Origin: Lachnospiraceae bacterium
GTDB taxonomy: Bacteria > Bacillota > Clostridia > Lachnospirales > Lachnospiraceae
Direction: 5' to 3'
Assembly: GCA_017463225.1 (NCBI GenBank)
Contig: JAFTPO010000019.1
Span: 1 to 64,000 of the forward strand
DNA length: 64,000 nt
This document shows positions 17,621-25,908 of this stretch, one piece after another (position 1 is the stretch's first letter; every line of letters begins with the position of its first letter). The position numbers and the translations under genes were made by a program. The notes below the pieces were generated by a model. The model worked only from the letters and a program-made list of their open reading frames with translations. It was not told where the DNA came from and made no database searches.

Positions 17621-18466
17621 TTAAGCCTCTAAAATCTTTCTTTCGATGCTTTCAATATACTCCCTAGCCTGTATTGCATTATCAGGAGTTGTATTTTCAA
17701 GGGTTGCTTGAATAAATGGTTTCTTTTCTACTGCAAATCTAACTATTCTTTCATAATCCATCTGGCCGAAACCACAGCCAAGGCAGTCCATATTGCCATC
17801 ATTTAACACATAATCCTTAAGATGAATTATGGAAATATCAGGCCCTAGAAGCTCTATAGCCTCCTTAATTATCTCATCTCTTCGATGGAGATTATCCGGA
17901 TGAAGTAAATTTACCGGATCAAAAATTATCTGAAGATTGGGAGAACCTATCTTATCTAATACTGTTCTCGCTCTCTCCGGACTATATACAATGTGCTTAT
18001 ATACCGGTTCTATAGCGAGTATTACGCCAAATTTATCTGCTGCTTCCACAACAGGTTTAAGGTTTTCAATGAATAAATTTAATGCCCATTCACTGTGACA
18101 GCTTTCTTTATCAAAGGAATATGTAGGATTTGGAGCACCAGTCTCTGTTCCCACTACACTGCAACCTAAATGTGATGCAAATCTAAGGTGTGCCACATAC
18201 TTCTGTTGAATAGTCTTAAGAGTATCCTTATCTGGATGTGCAAGATTCAGATAATTGCCTAAAACGGCGATATCAAGCCCTGCATTATCAAATAAATGTT
18301 TCAAATACATAGCATAGCCTGGTGATAAAGCATCTATACCTGATACCAAGCCCTCTATCTTTGAAAGAGCCAGATGTACGCATGAAAATCCCTGCTGTTT
18401 AACAACATCTAATCTTTCTCTTATTTCTATGTTTTTAGAATCATGTAGTCTCAAACCTATCTGCAT
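17621..18466 (-). CDS. Sugar phosphate isomerase/epimerase-like TIM barrel protein
   Basis: A 281-residue AP-endonuclease-2/xylose-isomerase-like barrel. Likely metal-ligand motifs are AIEPVYKH, IIFDPVNLLHPDN, IIHLKDYV and ATLENTTPD, the order seen in tagatose/allulose epimerases and IolE/IolI proteins. The longer frame starting at 18571 would overlap the preceding gene deeply; ATG 18466 lies 1 base after that gene's stop and 12 bases after AAGGAGG, so it was preferred. Within a pectin operon it probably isomerises or epimerises a sugar or ketouronate, but the substrate is unknown. Confidence 0.78.
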   Translation of the reverse strand: MQIGLRLHDSKNIEIRERLDVVKQQGFSCVHLALSKIEGLVSGIDALSPGYAMYLKHLFDNAGLDIAVLGNYLNLAHPDKDTLKTIQQKYVAHLRFASHLGCSVVGTETGAPNPTYSFDKESCHSEWALNLFIENLKPVVEAADKFGVILAIEPVYKHIVYSPERARTVLDKIGSPNLQIIFDPVNLLHPDNLHRRDEIIKEAIELLGPDISIIHLKDYVLNDGNMDCLGCGFGQMDYERIVRFAVEKKPFIQATLENTTPDNAIQAREYIESIERKILEA

Positions 18467-18467
18467 A

Positions 18468-19145
18468 TTATTCAGCATCCTCCTTTGGAGCCTCCTCGCA
18501 TACCCAGTAATCATCGTCCGGGTACTCCTGCTTTGGTATATATTTTTCAAATATTTTCTGGTAGTGAGCACTCATCCAATAAACAACAAAGCTCATACCT
18601 ATATTCAGTGTTACAAAATTAACTAAGAATACAGTAAATAAGTTTGCAAGTATCACACCAGCTACTATAAGAACAAGCATTATTGTCTCTTTAAGGTGTG
18701 AGAAACCAATTAGGAAAGAATACCTAATGGTATCTTTGATTGTATTTACAAACTTGGATTGAATAGCAAAAACATAAAGAACTGATATTACATAGAGAAT
18801 AGCCATAGCTATCACCACTGCCCATATAAGCTTAGAGCCTGGTATATTATAGTTATTCCAGAATATAAGACCTAATCCTATTAATGCTCCCACTACAAGG
18901 TACATTAGCCATATAAGTGTTGACTGACGGAAATTCTCTTTAAAGGATTTAAAGAAATTAGAAAACAGATATCCTTCATCCTGTCTAAGCTTCATACAGC
19001 TATATACAAGGGCTGTTGTTGACGCTCCCAAAGTAAATATCGGGAGCGAACAAACTAGCCATAGGAGATTCAGCATCCATAGGTTTCCTATTAAACAAAA
19101 GAATTTAATTACCGGATTGTCGAAACTGAATAATCCCTTTAACAT
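18468..19145 (-). CDS. YesL-like DUF624 membrane protein
   Basis: A 225-residue membrane protein with about five to six hydrophobic segments and the DUF624 features LLWLVCSLPIFTLGASTTAL near residues 28-47 and SFKENFRQSTLIWL. DUF624 proteins are commonly found beside sugar ABC importers of the YesOPQ/LplABC kind, as here (20 bases after a permease gene). The function is unknown; an accessory role in import or regulation is a guess from neighbourhood. AGAGGTG ribosome binding site. Confidence 0.85.
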   Translation of the reverse strand: MLKGLFSFDNPVIKFFCLIGNLWMLNLLWLVCSLPIFTLGASTTALVYSCMKLRQDEGYLFSNFFKSFKENFRQSTLIWLMYLVVGALIGLGLIFWNNYNIPGSKLIWAVVIAMAILYVISVLYVFAIQSKFVNTIKDTIRYSFLIGFSHLKETIMLVLIVAGVILANLFTVFLVNFVTLNIGMSFVVYWMSAHYQKIFEKYIPKQEYPDDDYWVCEEAPKEDAE

Positions 19146-19164
19146 AATTCACCTCTTAGTATTT

Positions 19165-20148
19165 TTAGCCCTTAACACCACCTGCTGAGATACCATCGAT
19201 AAACTGGTTCTGTGCAGCAAAGAATACTAAAATGTTAGGCATAATTGATATAAGTGAAGTTGCAAGTACTCTATTCCAGTCAAATCCTGCATCACTATCC
19301 ATAGAAAGCTTTACAAAGATTGTAGCTGGGTACTTAGCTGGTGTATTTACATAAAGTAATGGTCCAAGGAAATCGTTTGATGACCACATAAACTTGAATA
19401 ATGCACATGATACAACAGCTGGCATAATCATAGGTACGATTATCTTTATAAGAATTTGGAACACATTACATCCGTCAATCTTAGCTGACTCCTCAAGCTC
19501 CTTTGGAACATTTCTAAGGAACTGAATAAGCATGAAGATAAAGTAAGTCTCTGTTGCGAATGCTGTTGGTACAATAAGTGCCAAATAAAAGTCTGAACCG
19601 ATCCAACCAAACTCATTGAATAACATATACTGTGGTACGTTAAGTACAACCTGTGGAAGGAAAAGCATAGCCATCATAAGTGCAAATAATACATTGTGAC
19701 CGATAAACTTAAATCTTGCAAAACCATAAGCTGTTACAACTGAAGATACTACTGTGAGTATAACCATAGGAATAACATATGAATATGTATTAAGCATAGC
19801 CTTCCATATATTAATATTACCACCATAGCTCTTCATGGCATTCTTGAAACCGTCAAGAGTTGCCTTAATAGGTATAGGGTTCATAGATGAGAAAATCTCA
19901 CTATTTTGCTTAAAACAAGCACCAACCATCCATACAAGAGGATAAATCATAATACATCCTACAACGATAAGTACGAAATATCTCATAAATGTGCTGATTG
20001 CTCTTCTTCTCTTAAGATTCTTGTTAGCTTTCTTAAGAGTATCACTCTGACCTGAAGGTTTGGCCATAGCCACCTTCTCTGAAGCACCTGTATTAACCTC
20101 AGGAGTGATATCTACATTATTCTGATTATTATCTATATTATTAGACAT
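19165..20148 (-). CDS. Sugar ABC importer permease (YesQ/LplC/MalG type)
   Basis: A 327-residue inner-membrane permease with six predicted transmembrane helices after a long polar N-terminal tail (about 60 residues, Asn/Asp-rich). The EAA loop that contacts the ATPase is EESAKIDGCNVFQILIK followed by IIVPMIMPAVVS. The C-terminus ends FIDGISAGGVKG, typical of the carbohydrate CUT1 family. Second permease of the importer; with its partner and the binding lipoprotein it should import pectin-derived oligosaccharides, judged from the enclosed glycosidase genes. No ATPase gene is in the operon, so a shared MsmX-like ATPase is expected elsewhere. Confidence 0.93.
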   Translation of the reverse strand: MSNNIDNNQNNVDITPEVNTGASEKVAMAKPSGQSDTLKKANKNLKRRRAISTFMRYFVLIVVGCIMIYPLVWMVGACFKQNSEIFSSMNPIPIKATLDGFKNAMKSYGGNINIWKAMLNTYSYVIPMVILTVVSSVVTAYGFARFKFIGHNVLFALMMAMLFLPQVVLNVPQYMLFNEFGWIGSDFYLALIVPTAFATETYFIFMLIQFLRNVPKELEESAKIDGCNVFQILIKIIVPMIMPAVVSCALFKFMWSSNDFLGPLLYVNTPAKYPATIFVKLSMDSDAGFDWNRVLATSLISIMPNILVFFAAQNQFIDGISAGGVKG

Positions 20149-20165
20149 ATCTAAACTCCTTTCGA

Positions 20166-21059
20166 TTAATTCTCATCATCAGCATAGTATACCCAATGCT
20201 TCTGACTCCAGAATGATATCATTGTGAATATCATAAGAATTACAAACAATACCCAAGCCTGTGCACTTGCCTTACCCATGTCATAACCTGTAAACGCATT
20301 GTTATAAACAAGAAGTGACATAAGAGTTGTTGAACCAAGAGGACCACCTCTAGTGATAATGTAAGGTCCGTTGAACTCCTGGAATGCCTGTACAAGCTGT
20401 GTTACAAGGTTGTAGAAAACAACCGGTGTGATAAGTGGCAAAGTAATTGAGAAGAACTGTCTTGTCTTACTTGCACCATCGATTGCAGCTGCTTCGTAAA
20501 GATCCTGAGATACTCCCTTAAGTGCTGCCAAGAATACTACCATGGCTGATCCAAACTGCCATACACGAAGTATGGAAATCATAAGAAGTGCCCATTTTGG
20601 ATCTGACATAAAATGTGGAGCGTCTATTCCGATAAGAGCAAAGCCTGATCTAATAAGACCATTATCGTTAAAGAGCGCCTTCCAGAGTACTGCTATCGCT
20701 ACTGAACCACCAAGGATTGACGGAACGTAGTATATTGTTCTGAATAAATTTACTCCCTTAAGCTTAAAGTTAAGAATGTATGCTATGAACAGAGCGAATA
20801 CAAGCTTCATAGGAACTGTCATAAAAGCATACTTAAATGTAGTTTTCAGTGCTGTTAACTCAACAGGAACTGTAAAAACATCCTTATAGTTCTGTAATGT
20901 AAATCCTTCTGTCATACCTGCGAAAAGATTATAATCAGTAAAACTGTAATATAATGATGACATGAACGGATAAAGCTTAAATACAAGGAAACCAATAAGC
21001 CAAGGAATAATGAAGATAAAACCGATATTCTTTTTTCCGAATTTTTTCAACTTATTCAT
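20166..21059 (-). CDS. Sugar ABC importer permease (YesP/LplB/MalF type)
   Basis: A 297-residue CUT1 permease with six transmembrane helices. The EAA motif is YEAAAIDGASKTRQFF followed by SITLPLITPVVF; the ADDEN C-terminal tail after SFWSQKHWVYY is also usual. ATG 21059 was chosen over 21104 because AGGAG lies just upstream and the peptide then starts with the basic MNKLKKFGKKN. Lies between the solute-binding protein and the second permease. Confidence 0.93.
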   Translation of the reverse strand: MNKLKKFGKKNIGFIFIIPWLIGFLVFKLYPFMSSLYYSFTDYNLFAGMTEGFTLQNYKDVFTVPVELTALKTTFKYAFMTVPMKLVFALFIAYILNFKLKGVNLFRTIYYVPSILGGSVAIAVLWKALFNDNGLIRSGFALIGIDAPHFMSDPKWALLMISILRVWQFGSAMVVFLAALKGVSQDLYEAAAIDGASKTRQFFSITLPLITPVVFYNLVTQLVQAFQEFNGPYIITRGGPLGSTTLMSLLVYNNAFTGYDMGKASAQAWVLFVILMIFTMISFWSQKHWVYYADDEN

Positions 21060-21143
21060 GTTAATTTGCTCCTCTTTATTTATATAGCCTGACAGACAAA
21101 TCATCCATCAGGCTATATATAAATTACTTAAAATTTATCTAAA

Positions 21144-22532
21144 TTACTGTGCAACAGCATCCTGGTAACCCTTGTAAAGATCTGCAGCAGCCTTATCTAC
21201 ATCGTAAGCTGAACCTGATGCATCCATACCATATGAATACTGCTCAAATACTGTAGTATAAACTGATGTGTCACCCTTAAGTACCTTGCTATCAAAAAGT
21301 GGATTCCAGTATAATGGATCAGAATTGATAACCTCAGTATGTGCCTGAGCTGAAAGTGGGTTGATAGTACCAGCTGCCTCAAGTGTAGCATAAGCTGAAG
21401 CTGACTCTGGGATACCTCTCTCGTTTGCCATAATAGCAGCACCCTCTGGATCATTTAATAAGTAGTTAAGTAACATAGCACACTCACGTGGATGCTCAGT
21501 ATCAGCACTGATAGAGAACATAAGTGAAACCTTTGAGTATGACTGAAGCTCTGGGAATACATTACCTACAACAAGATCATCACCGTTGTCGCCAAGAGCT
21601 GAAACATACTTAGCTGGTGAAGAATCCCACTCGAAGATACCTGCGTACTCACCATTGATGAATCTCTGTGACTTATCCATTGAATCTGCACCCTCACCAT
21701 CGATGTATGGAACAGTTGGGATTACGTGTGCATCCTCAAGAGACTTAATGAACTCAAGACCTTCCTTGAAATCAGCCTCAGTTACAGTAACCTCATTCTT
21801 CTCATTGATAATTGGCTGACCAGTCTTTGCCTGTAAGTAGAATGCAACAAGAATTGCTCTATCGTACTCACCAATTACAAGTGGATAATAGTTATCACCA
21901 AGCTTCTCCTTAAATACAGGACCTGCAGCCATAAGCTCATCTAAGTTAGTAGGAGTTGAAAGGCCTGCCTTCTCGAAAGTAGCCTCGTTCCAGTAGAATG
22001 TACGTCCAGTAACTGATACAGGAATACCTGCTAAACCACCGTTAACATCTACACACTTGTCAAGAACTGCCTGATCATACTGTGAAAGATCAAGAACATC
22101 TGAAACTGTATTTAAATCAAGATATGTAGTACCATCTGCATCATACTTTCCAATCCAGTCGAAGTTAGTCTGCTGTACATCTGGGTTGTTTCCTGAAAGG
22201 TACTCGTTAGCCTTTGCAGTCTCCCAATCTGACCATGCACCGAAGTTAATCTCAACTGTGATACCTGGATACTTAGCCTCGAATGCGTCTACAGCTGCCT
22301 GAGTAGCCTCATGTCTTGAATCGCCACCCCACCAGTCAAACTTGATTGTACACTCCTCATAATCAGCAGCGCCATCGTCTGAACCAGCATCACTGCCTGC
22401 ATCTGTTGCAGCCTCAGTTGTTGCCTTCTCTGTAGTTGCCTCTGTTGTCTTATCCTCGCTCTCGCCACAACCAGTTAAAGTTGTTGCTAACATTGCTGTT
22501 GCAAGGAAAGCTGATAAAAATCTCTTTTTCAT
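21144..22532 (-). CDS. Extracellular sugar-binding lipoprotein of ABC importer
   Basis: A 462-residue solute-binding protein. The signal peptide MKKRFLSAFLATAMLATTLTGC has a lipobox with Cys22, so it is anchored on the outer face of the membrane. Residues 30-57 are a Thr/Ala/Glu then Gly/Ser/Asp linker. The mature domain has CUT1-type features (FDWWGGDSRHEATQAAVDAFEAKYPG early on). ATG 22532 is preferred to the TTG at 22541, which is too close to the AAGGAGG site. First gene of an eight-gene operon with two permeases, DUF624, a TIM barrel, GH105, GH28 and a kinase; pectic oligomers are the likely ligand. Confidence 0.95.
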   Translation of the reverse strand: MKKRFLSAFLATAMLATTLTGCGESEDKTTEATTEKATTEAATDAGSDAGSDDGAADYEECTIKFDWWGGDSRHEATQAAVDAFEAKYPGITVEINFGAWSDWETAKANEYLSGNNPDVQQTNFDWIGKYDADGTTYLDLNTVSDVLDLSQYDQAVLDKCVDVNGGLAGIPVSVTGRTFYWNEATFEKAGLSTPTNLDELMAAGPVFKEKLGDNYYPLVIGEYDRAILVAFYLQAKTGQPIINEKNEVTVTEADFKEGLEFIKSLEDAHVIPTVPYIDGEGADSMDKSQRFINGEYAGIFEWDSSPAKYVSALGDNGDDLVVGNVFPELQSYSKVSLMFSISADTEHPRECAMLLNYLLNDPEGAAIMANERGIPESASAYATLEAAGTINPLSAQAHTEVINSDPLYWNPLFDSKVLKGDTSVYTTVFEQYSYGMDASGSAYDVDKAAADLYKGYQDAVAQ

Positions 22533-22619
22533 CTTAATCAAATCCTCCTTATAATACTTTAAAATGAAAATTTACTCCGTATAGCAGTTTTTGCTGAATT
22601 TATTTCTGCTATCCGTTTG

Positions 22620-22633
22620 TGAAAGCACTTTCA
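22620..22633. promoter_or_regulatory. Operator-like palindrome upstream of the importer operon
   Basis: TGAAAGCACTTTCA has 6-bp inverted arms around CA and is close to the TGTAAGCGCTTACA sites at kdgK and uxaC. It lies about 90 bases before the solute-binding-protein start and about 160 before the divergent AraC gene. A LacI-family or CcpA site is likely. A more degenerate relative, TGTAAGCATTTTCT, lies at 22758-22771 in the araC leader. Confidence 0.5.
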
Positions 22634-22727
22634 TTAATGCATGGTTAAATATTATCCTATTTTTTCACCCTCTGCTACTATTTTTAAGCTAAAAATTATA
22701 AAAAAATACTGATTTTTTGTCCTCTTT

Positions 22728-22736
22728 GTGTTATAA
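22728..22736 (+). promoter_or_regulatory. Extended -10 promoter of the AraC regulator gene
   Basis: TGTTATAAT (TG-N-TATAAT) lies about 57 bases before the ATG at 22793, with no good -35, which suits an extended -10 promoter. Confidence 0.5.
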
Positions 22737-22792
22737 TGACAAAAATGAACCCGTAAATGTAAGCATTTTCTTTGGAGGAGTTGTATAGTTTT

Positions 22793-23665
22793 ATGAGAGT
22801 ATCGGACTTAAACATAGACAGAATTTACATAAACAGTGAGACAAGAAGCTCAAATTACAAAATGGTAGACAACCATTTTCACTACTATTACGAAATTTAT
22901 TATGTAAGAAGTGGAAAAATCAGATTCTATGTCAATAATTCACTTTATACATTAAAAAGTGGTGATTTAATGATTATACCACCTGAGATGATTCACTTTG
23001 TTACCTACCTGTCAAACTGTGTTAGAGTTAATATTTATTTTAAATATGAAGACTTGATGGAGGACGGTGTCTCATTTATGCCAAACTTTGAAGAAAAATT
23101 TCTTCGATTGGTTACAATCCATATTCCTAGAGCTTATAGAGATAATATGAACACAATCATAGACTCTATGCTTCACGAGGACACCATAGACGATTCCTCC
23201 ACTAAAACTATGTTAAGCTTACAGCTAAAGCAATTCCTACTCTCCTGCAACCGTTACTGTGTATTCGATATAGCACCTGACGGATATAACGAGGACGAAT
23301 ATATTCTTTCAGCTGTACAGTATATTAATGAAAATTATCATACTAATATCACATTAACCAGCCTAGCTGAAAAAGCCGGTCTTAGTCCAAGCTACTTTAG
23401 CAAAAAATTCAAAGCAACAACCGGCTCAGGTATGAAAGAATACTTAACCTATGTTCGTCTTAACCACGCATCAATGGAGCTTATCTCCACAGATCACTCT
23501 ATTACAAACGTTGCACTTAACTGTGGTTTTAGTGACAGTAATTATTTCAAAGATTCATTTAAGAAAATGTATGGAATGTCACCTAGAGCATATCGCAGTT
23601 CCAAATCTACTAAATATATTATGCCTACCGACATATCTGCAAAGGAAAATAACAAGAAAAAATAA
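22793..23665 (+). CDS. AraC-family transcriptional regulator
   Basis: A 290-residue regulator. The N-terminal half is a cupin-like sensing domain (MVDNHFHYYYEIYYVRSGKI, then LKSGDLMIIPPEMIHFV). The C-terminal hundred residues hold the two AraC helix-turn-helix motifs (LTSLAEKAGLSPSYFSKKFK and ITNVALNCGFSDSNYFKDSF, then MSPRAYR). The frame opens with TTG at 22772, but ATG 22793 lies downstream of GGAGGAG and is preferred; the 12-base spacing leaves some doubt. Divergent from the pectin importer operon, it probably activates it in response to a pectic sugar. Confidence 0.9.
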   Translation: MRVSDLNIDRIYINSETRSSNYKMVDNHFHYYYEIYYVRSGKIRFYVNNSLYTLKSGDLMIIPPEMIHFVTYLSNCVRVNIYFKYEDLMEDGVSFMPNFEEKFLRLVTIHIPRAYRDNMNTIIDSMLHEDTIDDSSTKTMLSLQLKQFLLSCNRYCVFDIAPDGYNEDEYILSAVQYINENYHTNITLTSLAEKAGLSPSYFSKKFKATTGSGMKEYLTYVRLNHASMELISTDHSITNVALNCGFSDSNYFKDSFKKMYGMSPRAYRSSKSTKYIMPTDISAKENNKKK

Positions 23666-23668
23666 AAG

Positions 23669-23712
23669 CAAACAGCTTCACATAAGCAATCATTGCAAAA
23701 TGTGAAGCTGTT
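23669..23712. terminator. Bidirectional terminator between araC and pectinesterase
   Basis: A 14-bp perfect stem (23669-23682 with 23699-23712) with A-rich and T-rich flanks lies between two convergent genes. Confidence 0.9.
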
Positions 23713-23742
23713 TATTTTGTGCTTGATAAAAATCACATATTA

Positions 23743-24513
23743 TTAGGAAGAAACTACTCTATCTGATTTTACATAGTCAGGTCTCTTCCAATTATCTGCA
23801 CCTGGGCCATAAGTATAATACTCTTCAAATAATATAGTGTCATGTGCATCCTTTTTCCCCCAGTCATCCCAGCCTTTAGGATTAATATGAGGTCCAAGAT
23901 AACAATCTATTAACTTAACCTTGCCATATTCTCTCCATGGTCTTGCGATAAAGCAGCTCTCATCCGGCACTCCCTCTCCTGCTTCAAAGCGACAATCTCT
24001 AGCTACAAAGCCTTCTTTAACACCCTCTGGTGTACATGGAGCAAACACATATCCAGGAGCAACACTCATAAAGGTACATTCCTCAAAATAACAGGTAGCT
24101 CCTCCAAATATAAAATCCACACTACCCTCTATAATACAATTTCTAAATATAGCTGTTCTCTCATACCTTGGCGTAAACTGTTTAGGACCTAAAAACCCAT
24201 CAACCTCATACTCCTTAGGAGGTAGCGGAGCCACAAATAATGTATCCTGATTTCCTTTGATTACACAATCCTCACATATAATATTATCTCCATCTATATA
24301 AAGAGCAATAGCCTGACCTGCCTTATCTCCCGGCCCGGCATTATTTTCAAAGGTGCATCCTCTAAATATTACATTGTTGCCTTCTACAAGAGCAGTCTGG
24401 GTTCTGAAGGTGTGATAAGGTTTTCCGTCCTCGTGAGTCCTATAGGCACCTATATCACCTATATATTGTTTTTCTTCAATTACAATATCACTATCATCTA
24501 TAATATACTGCAT
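23743..24513 (-). CDS. Cytoplasmic pectin methylesterase, CE8
   Basis: Demethylates homogalacturonan oligomers, releasing methanol. The 256-residue beta-helix protein has the carbohydrate esterase 8 motifs in order: YRTQTALVEG-like start region, GNQDTLFV with the catalytic-site Gln/Asp, GSVDFIFGGA with the nucleophile Asp, and FIARPWREYG with the conserved Arg and Trp. It is shorter than secreted plant or bacterial enzymes (300 or more) and lacks a signal peptide, so it should act on imported oligomers. The ATG at 24513 has GGGAG seven bases upstream; another ATG 4 bases further up is out of frame. Divergent from the LacI gene. Confidence 0.92.
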   Translation of the reverse strand: MQYIIDDSDIVIEEKQYIGDIGAYRTHEDGKPYHTFRTQTALVEGNNVIFRGCTFENNAGPGDKAGQAIALYIDGDNIICEDCVIKGNQDTLFVAPLPPKEYEVDGFLGPKQFTPRYERTAIFRNCIIEGSVDFIFGGATCYFEECTFMSVAPGYVFAPCTPEGVKEGFVARDCRFEAGEGVPDESCFIARPWREYGKVKLIDCYLGPHINPKGWDDWGKKDAHDTILFEEYYTYGPGADNWKRPDYVKSDRVVSS

Positions 24514-24605
24514 ACATAATCTCCCTAAAATCTTAATTCACGATAAGTATATGTCATGGGTTTTTCACTTTCAAGTATTTATTTTATTCATTATAAAATC
24601 AGTAC

Positions 24606-24662
24606 TTGCATTTTTTTATAATTCCATATATCCTAGTAGCAGAGCCAATGTAAACATTTACA
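24606..24662. promoter_or_regulatory. Divergent lacI/pectinesterase promoter region with operator
   Basis: For the forward LacI gene: TTGCAT (24606-24611), 17 bases, TATCCT (24629-24634). The operator-like TGTAAACATTTACA (24649-24662), with perfect 6-bp arms, lies just downstream, fitting autoregulation. On the minus strand the left arm also reads as a TTTACA -35 for the pectinesterase gene, with TATATG 18 bases on. Confidence 0.55.
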
Positions 24663-24683
24663 CTACACAGATTGAGGTATATT

Positions 24684-25718
24684 ATGGGTGAGATAAAAAA
24701 CGATAATAAAATGATAAATATCTATGATATCGCAGAAATGAGCGGTGTATCAATAGCAACGGTATCACGAGTAGTTAATAACAATCCAAAGGTAAGCGAA
24801 AAAACCAAGGCCAAAGTTATGGAAGCTATAAAGCAGTCAGGATACACACCAAATGTATTTGCTCAGGGATTAGGTCTAAAATCTATGCGTACCATCGGTA
24901 TATTAGTTCCTTCTATAGCAGATATGTACATGTCCAGCGCTGTTGCATACATAGAGGATAATCTTCACGACGCAGGCTACGACTGTATATTAAGATGTAG
25001 TGGCTATACTGCAGAGCAAAAGGAAACTCACATTCAACTTCTACTAAATAAGAAAATTGATGCAATTATATTGGTTGGTTCAACCTATGCGGGATCTGAG
25101 GACGAATCACATAACACTGATTACATAAGAACTGCAGCTAAGGATGTTCCTGTATTTATAATAAATGGTCTTGTAGATGGAGAAAACATTTACTGCACTG
25201 CCTCTAACGACTACCAGGCATCTTATGATGTAACTACTGCTCTAATCGAAAGTGGCCGCAGCAAGATACTGTTTCTCACAGACTCAAGATCATACAGTGC
25301 TAACCAAAAGAAAAAAGGTTATAGACAGGCGCTTAACAATGCAGGAATATCTGTAGATGAAAGAATGATAATCCACACTGAAAATAAAATTCCTGTAGTA
25401 AAATCTCTATTAGAGAATACAAAGGATATAGAATTTGACAGTGTATTCGCAACAGATGATGGTATGGCTATAGGCGCATTAAAGTATGCCCTCTCCAATG
25501 GAATAGATGTTCCTAACCAGCTTTCCATAGTTGGATATAATAATTCTAATCTTTGTATATGCTCTGAGCCAGAGCTTTCAAGCGTTGATAACAAGATTGA
25601 AAAAGTATGTAAAGACACCTGCGATAGACTGATCGACATACTTAAAGGCAACGATAATGTTCCAAATCAAAGCGTTGTAGCTTGCAAGCTTGTTAAGAGA
25701 GCAACCACTGATTTTTAA
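24684..25718 (+). CDS. LacI-family transcriptional regulator
   Basis: A 344-residue repressor. The N-terminal helix-turn-helix is textbook (INIYDIAEMSGVSIATVSRV followed by NNNPKVSEKTKAKV), then a periplasmic-binding-like effector domain from about residue 65 (TIGILVPSIADMYMS, then DAIILVGSTY). The frame opens with TTG at 24672 but ATG 24684 has GAGG seven bases before it and was chosen. It sits between pectinesterase and uxaC, and LacI-type palindromes occur at uxaC, kdgK, the importer and its own promoter, so it is the best candidate for the local pectin/galacturonate repressor. The effector is likely a uronate intermediate (inference). Confidence 0.92.
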   Translation: MGEIKNDNKMINIYDIAEMSGVSIATVSRVVNNNPKVSEKTKAKVMEAIKQSGYTPNVFAQGLGLKSMRTIGILVPSIADMYMSSAVAYIEDNLHDAGYDCILRCSGYTAEQKETHIQLLLNKKIDAIILVGSTYAGSEDESHNTDYIRTAAKDVPVFIINGLVDGENIYCTASNDYQASYDVTTALIESGRSKILFLTDSRSYSANQKKKGYRQALNNAGISVDERMIIHTENKIPVVKSLLENTKDIEFDSVFATDDGMAIGALKYALSNGIDVPNQLSIVGYNNSNLCICSEPELSSVDNKIEKVCKDTCDRLIDILKGNDNVPNQSVVACKLVKRATTDF

Positions 25719-25766
25719 AAAAATTAGTTTAAAATTATAATTTCACAATAAAATACACATTTAAGC

Positions 25767-25804
25767 GAGTAAAGTTGATAAAAATTCTTCTTTACTCTCT
25801 TTTA
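25767..25804 (+). terminator. Intrinsic terminator of lacI
   Basis: An 8-bp stem GAGTAAAG (25767-25774) with CTTTACTC (25790-25797), followed by TCTTTTATTT. Confidence 0.75.
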
Positions 25805-25808
25805 TTTC

Positions 25809-25854
25809 TTGACAATTATCTACTCAAGTGGTACAAATAATGTAAGCGCTTACA
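25809..25854 (+). promoter_or_regulatory. uxaC operon promoter with operator at the start site
   Basis: TTGACA at 25809-25814 is followed by a 17-base spacer and the weak -10 TACAAA at 25832-25837. The 14-bp palindrome TGTAAGCGCTTACA at 25841-25854 covers the expected transcription start, identical to the site in the kdgK promoter. Confidence 0.75.
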
Positions 25855-25908
25855 CAAGCAATGCATATTTTATATTATTTATTAGTATTATTAAGGAGGA
25901 TTTCATAG

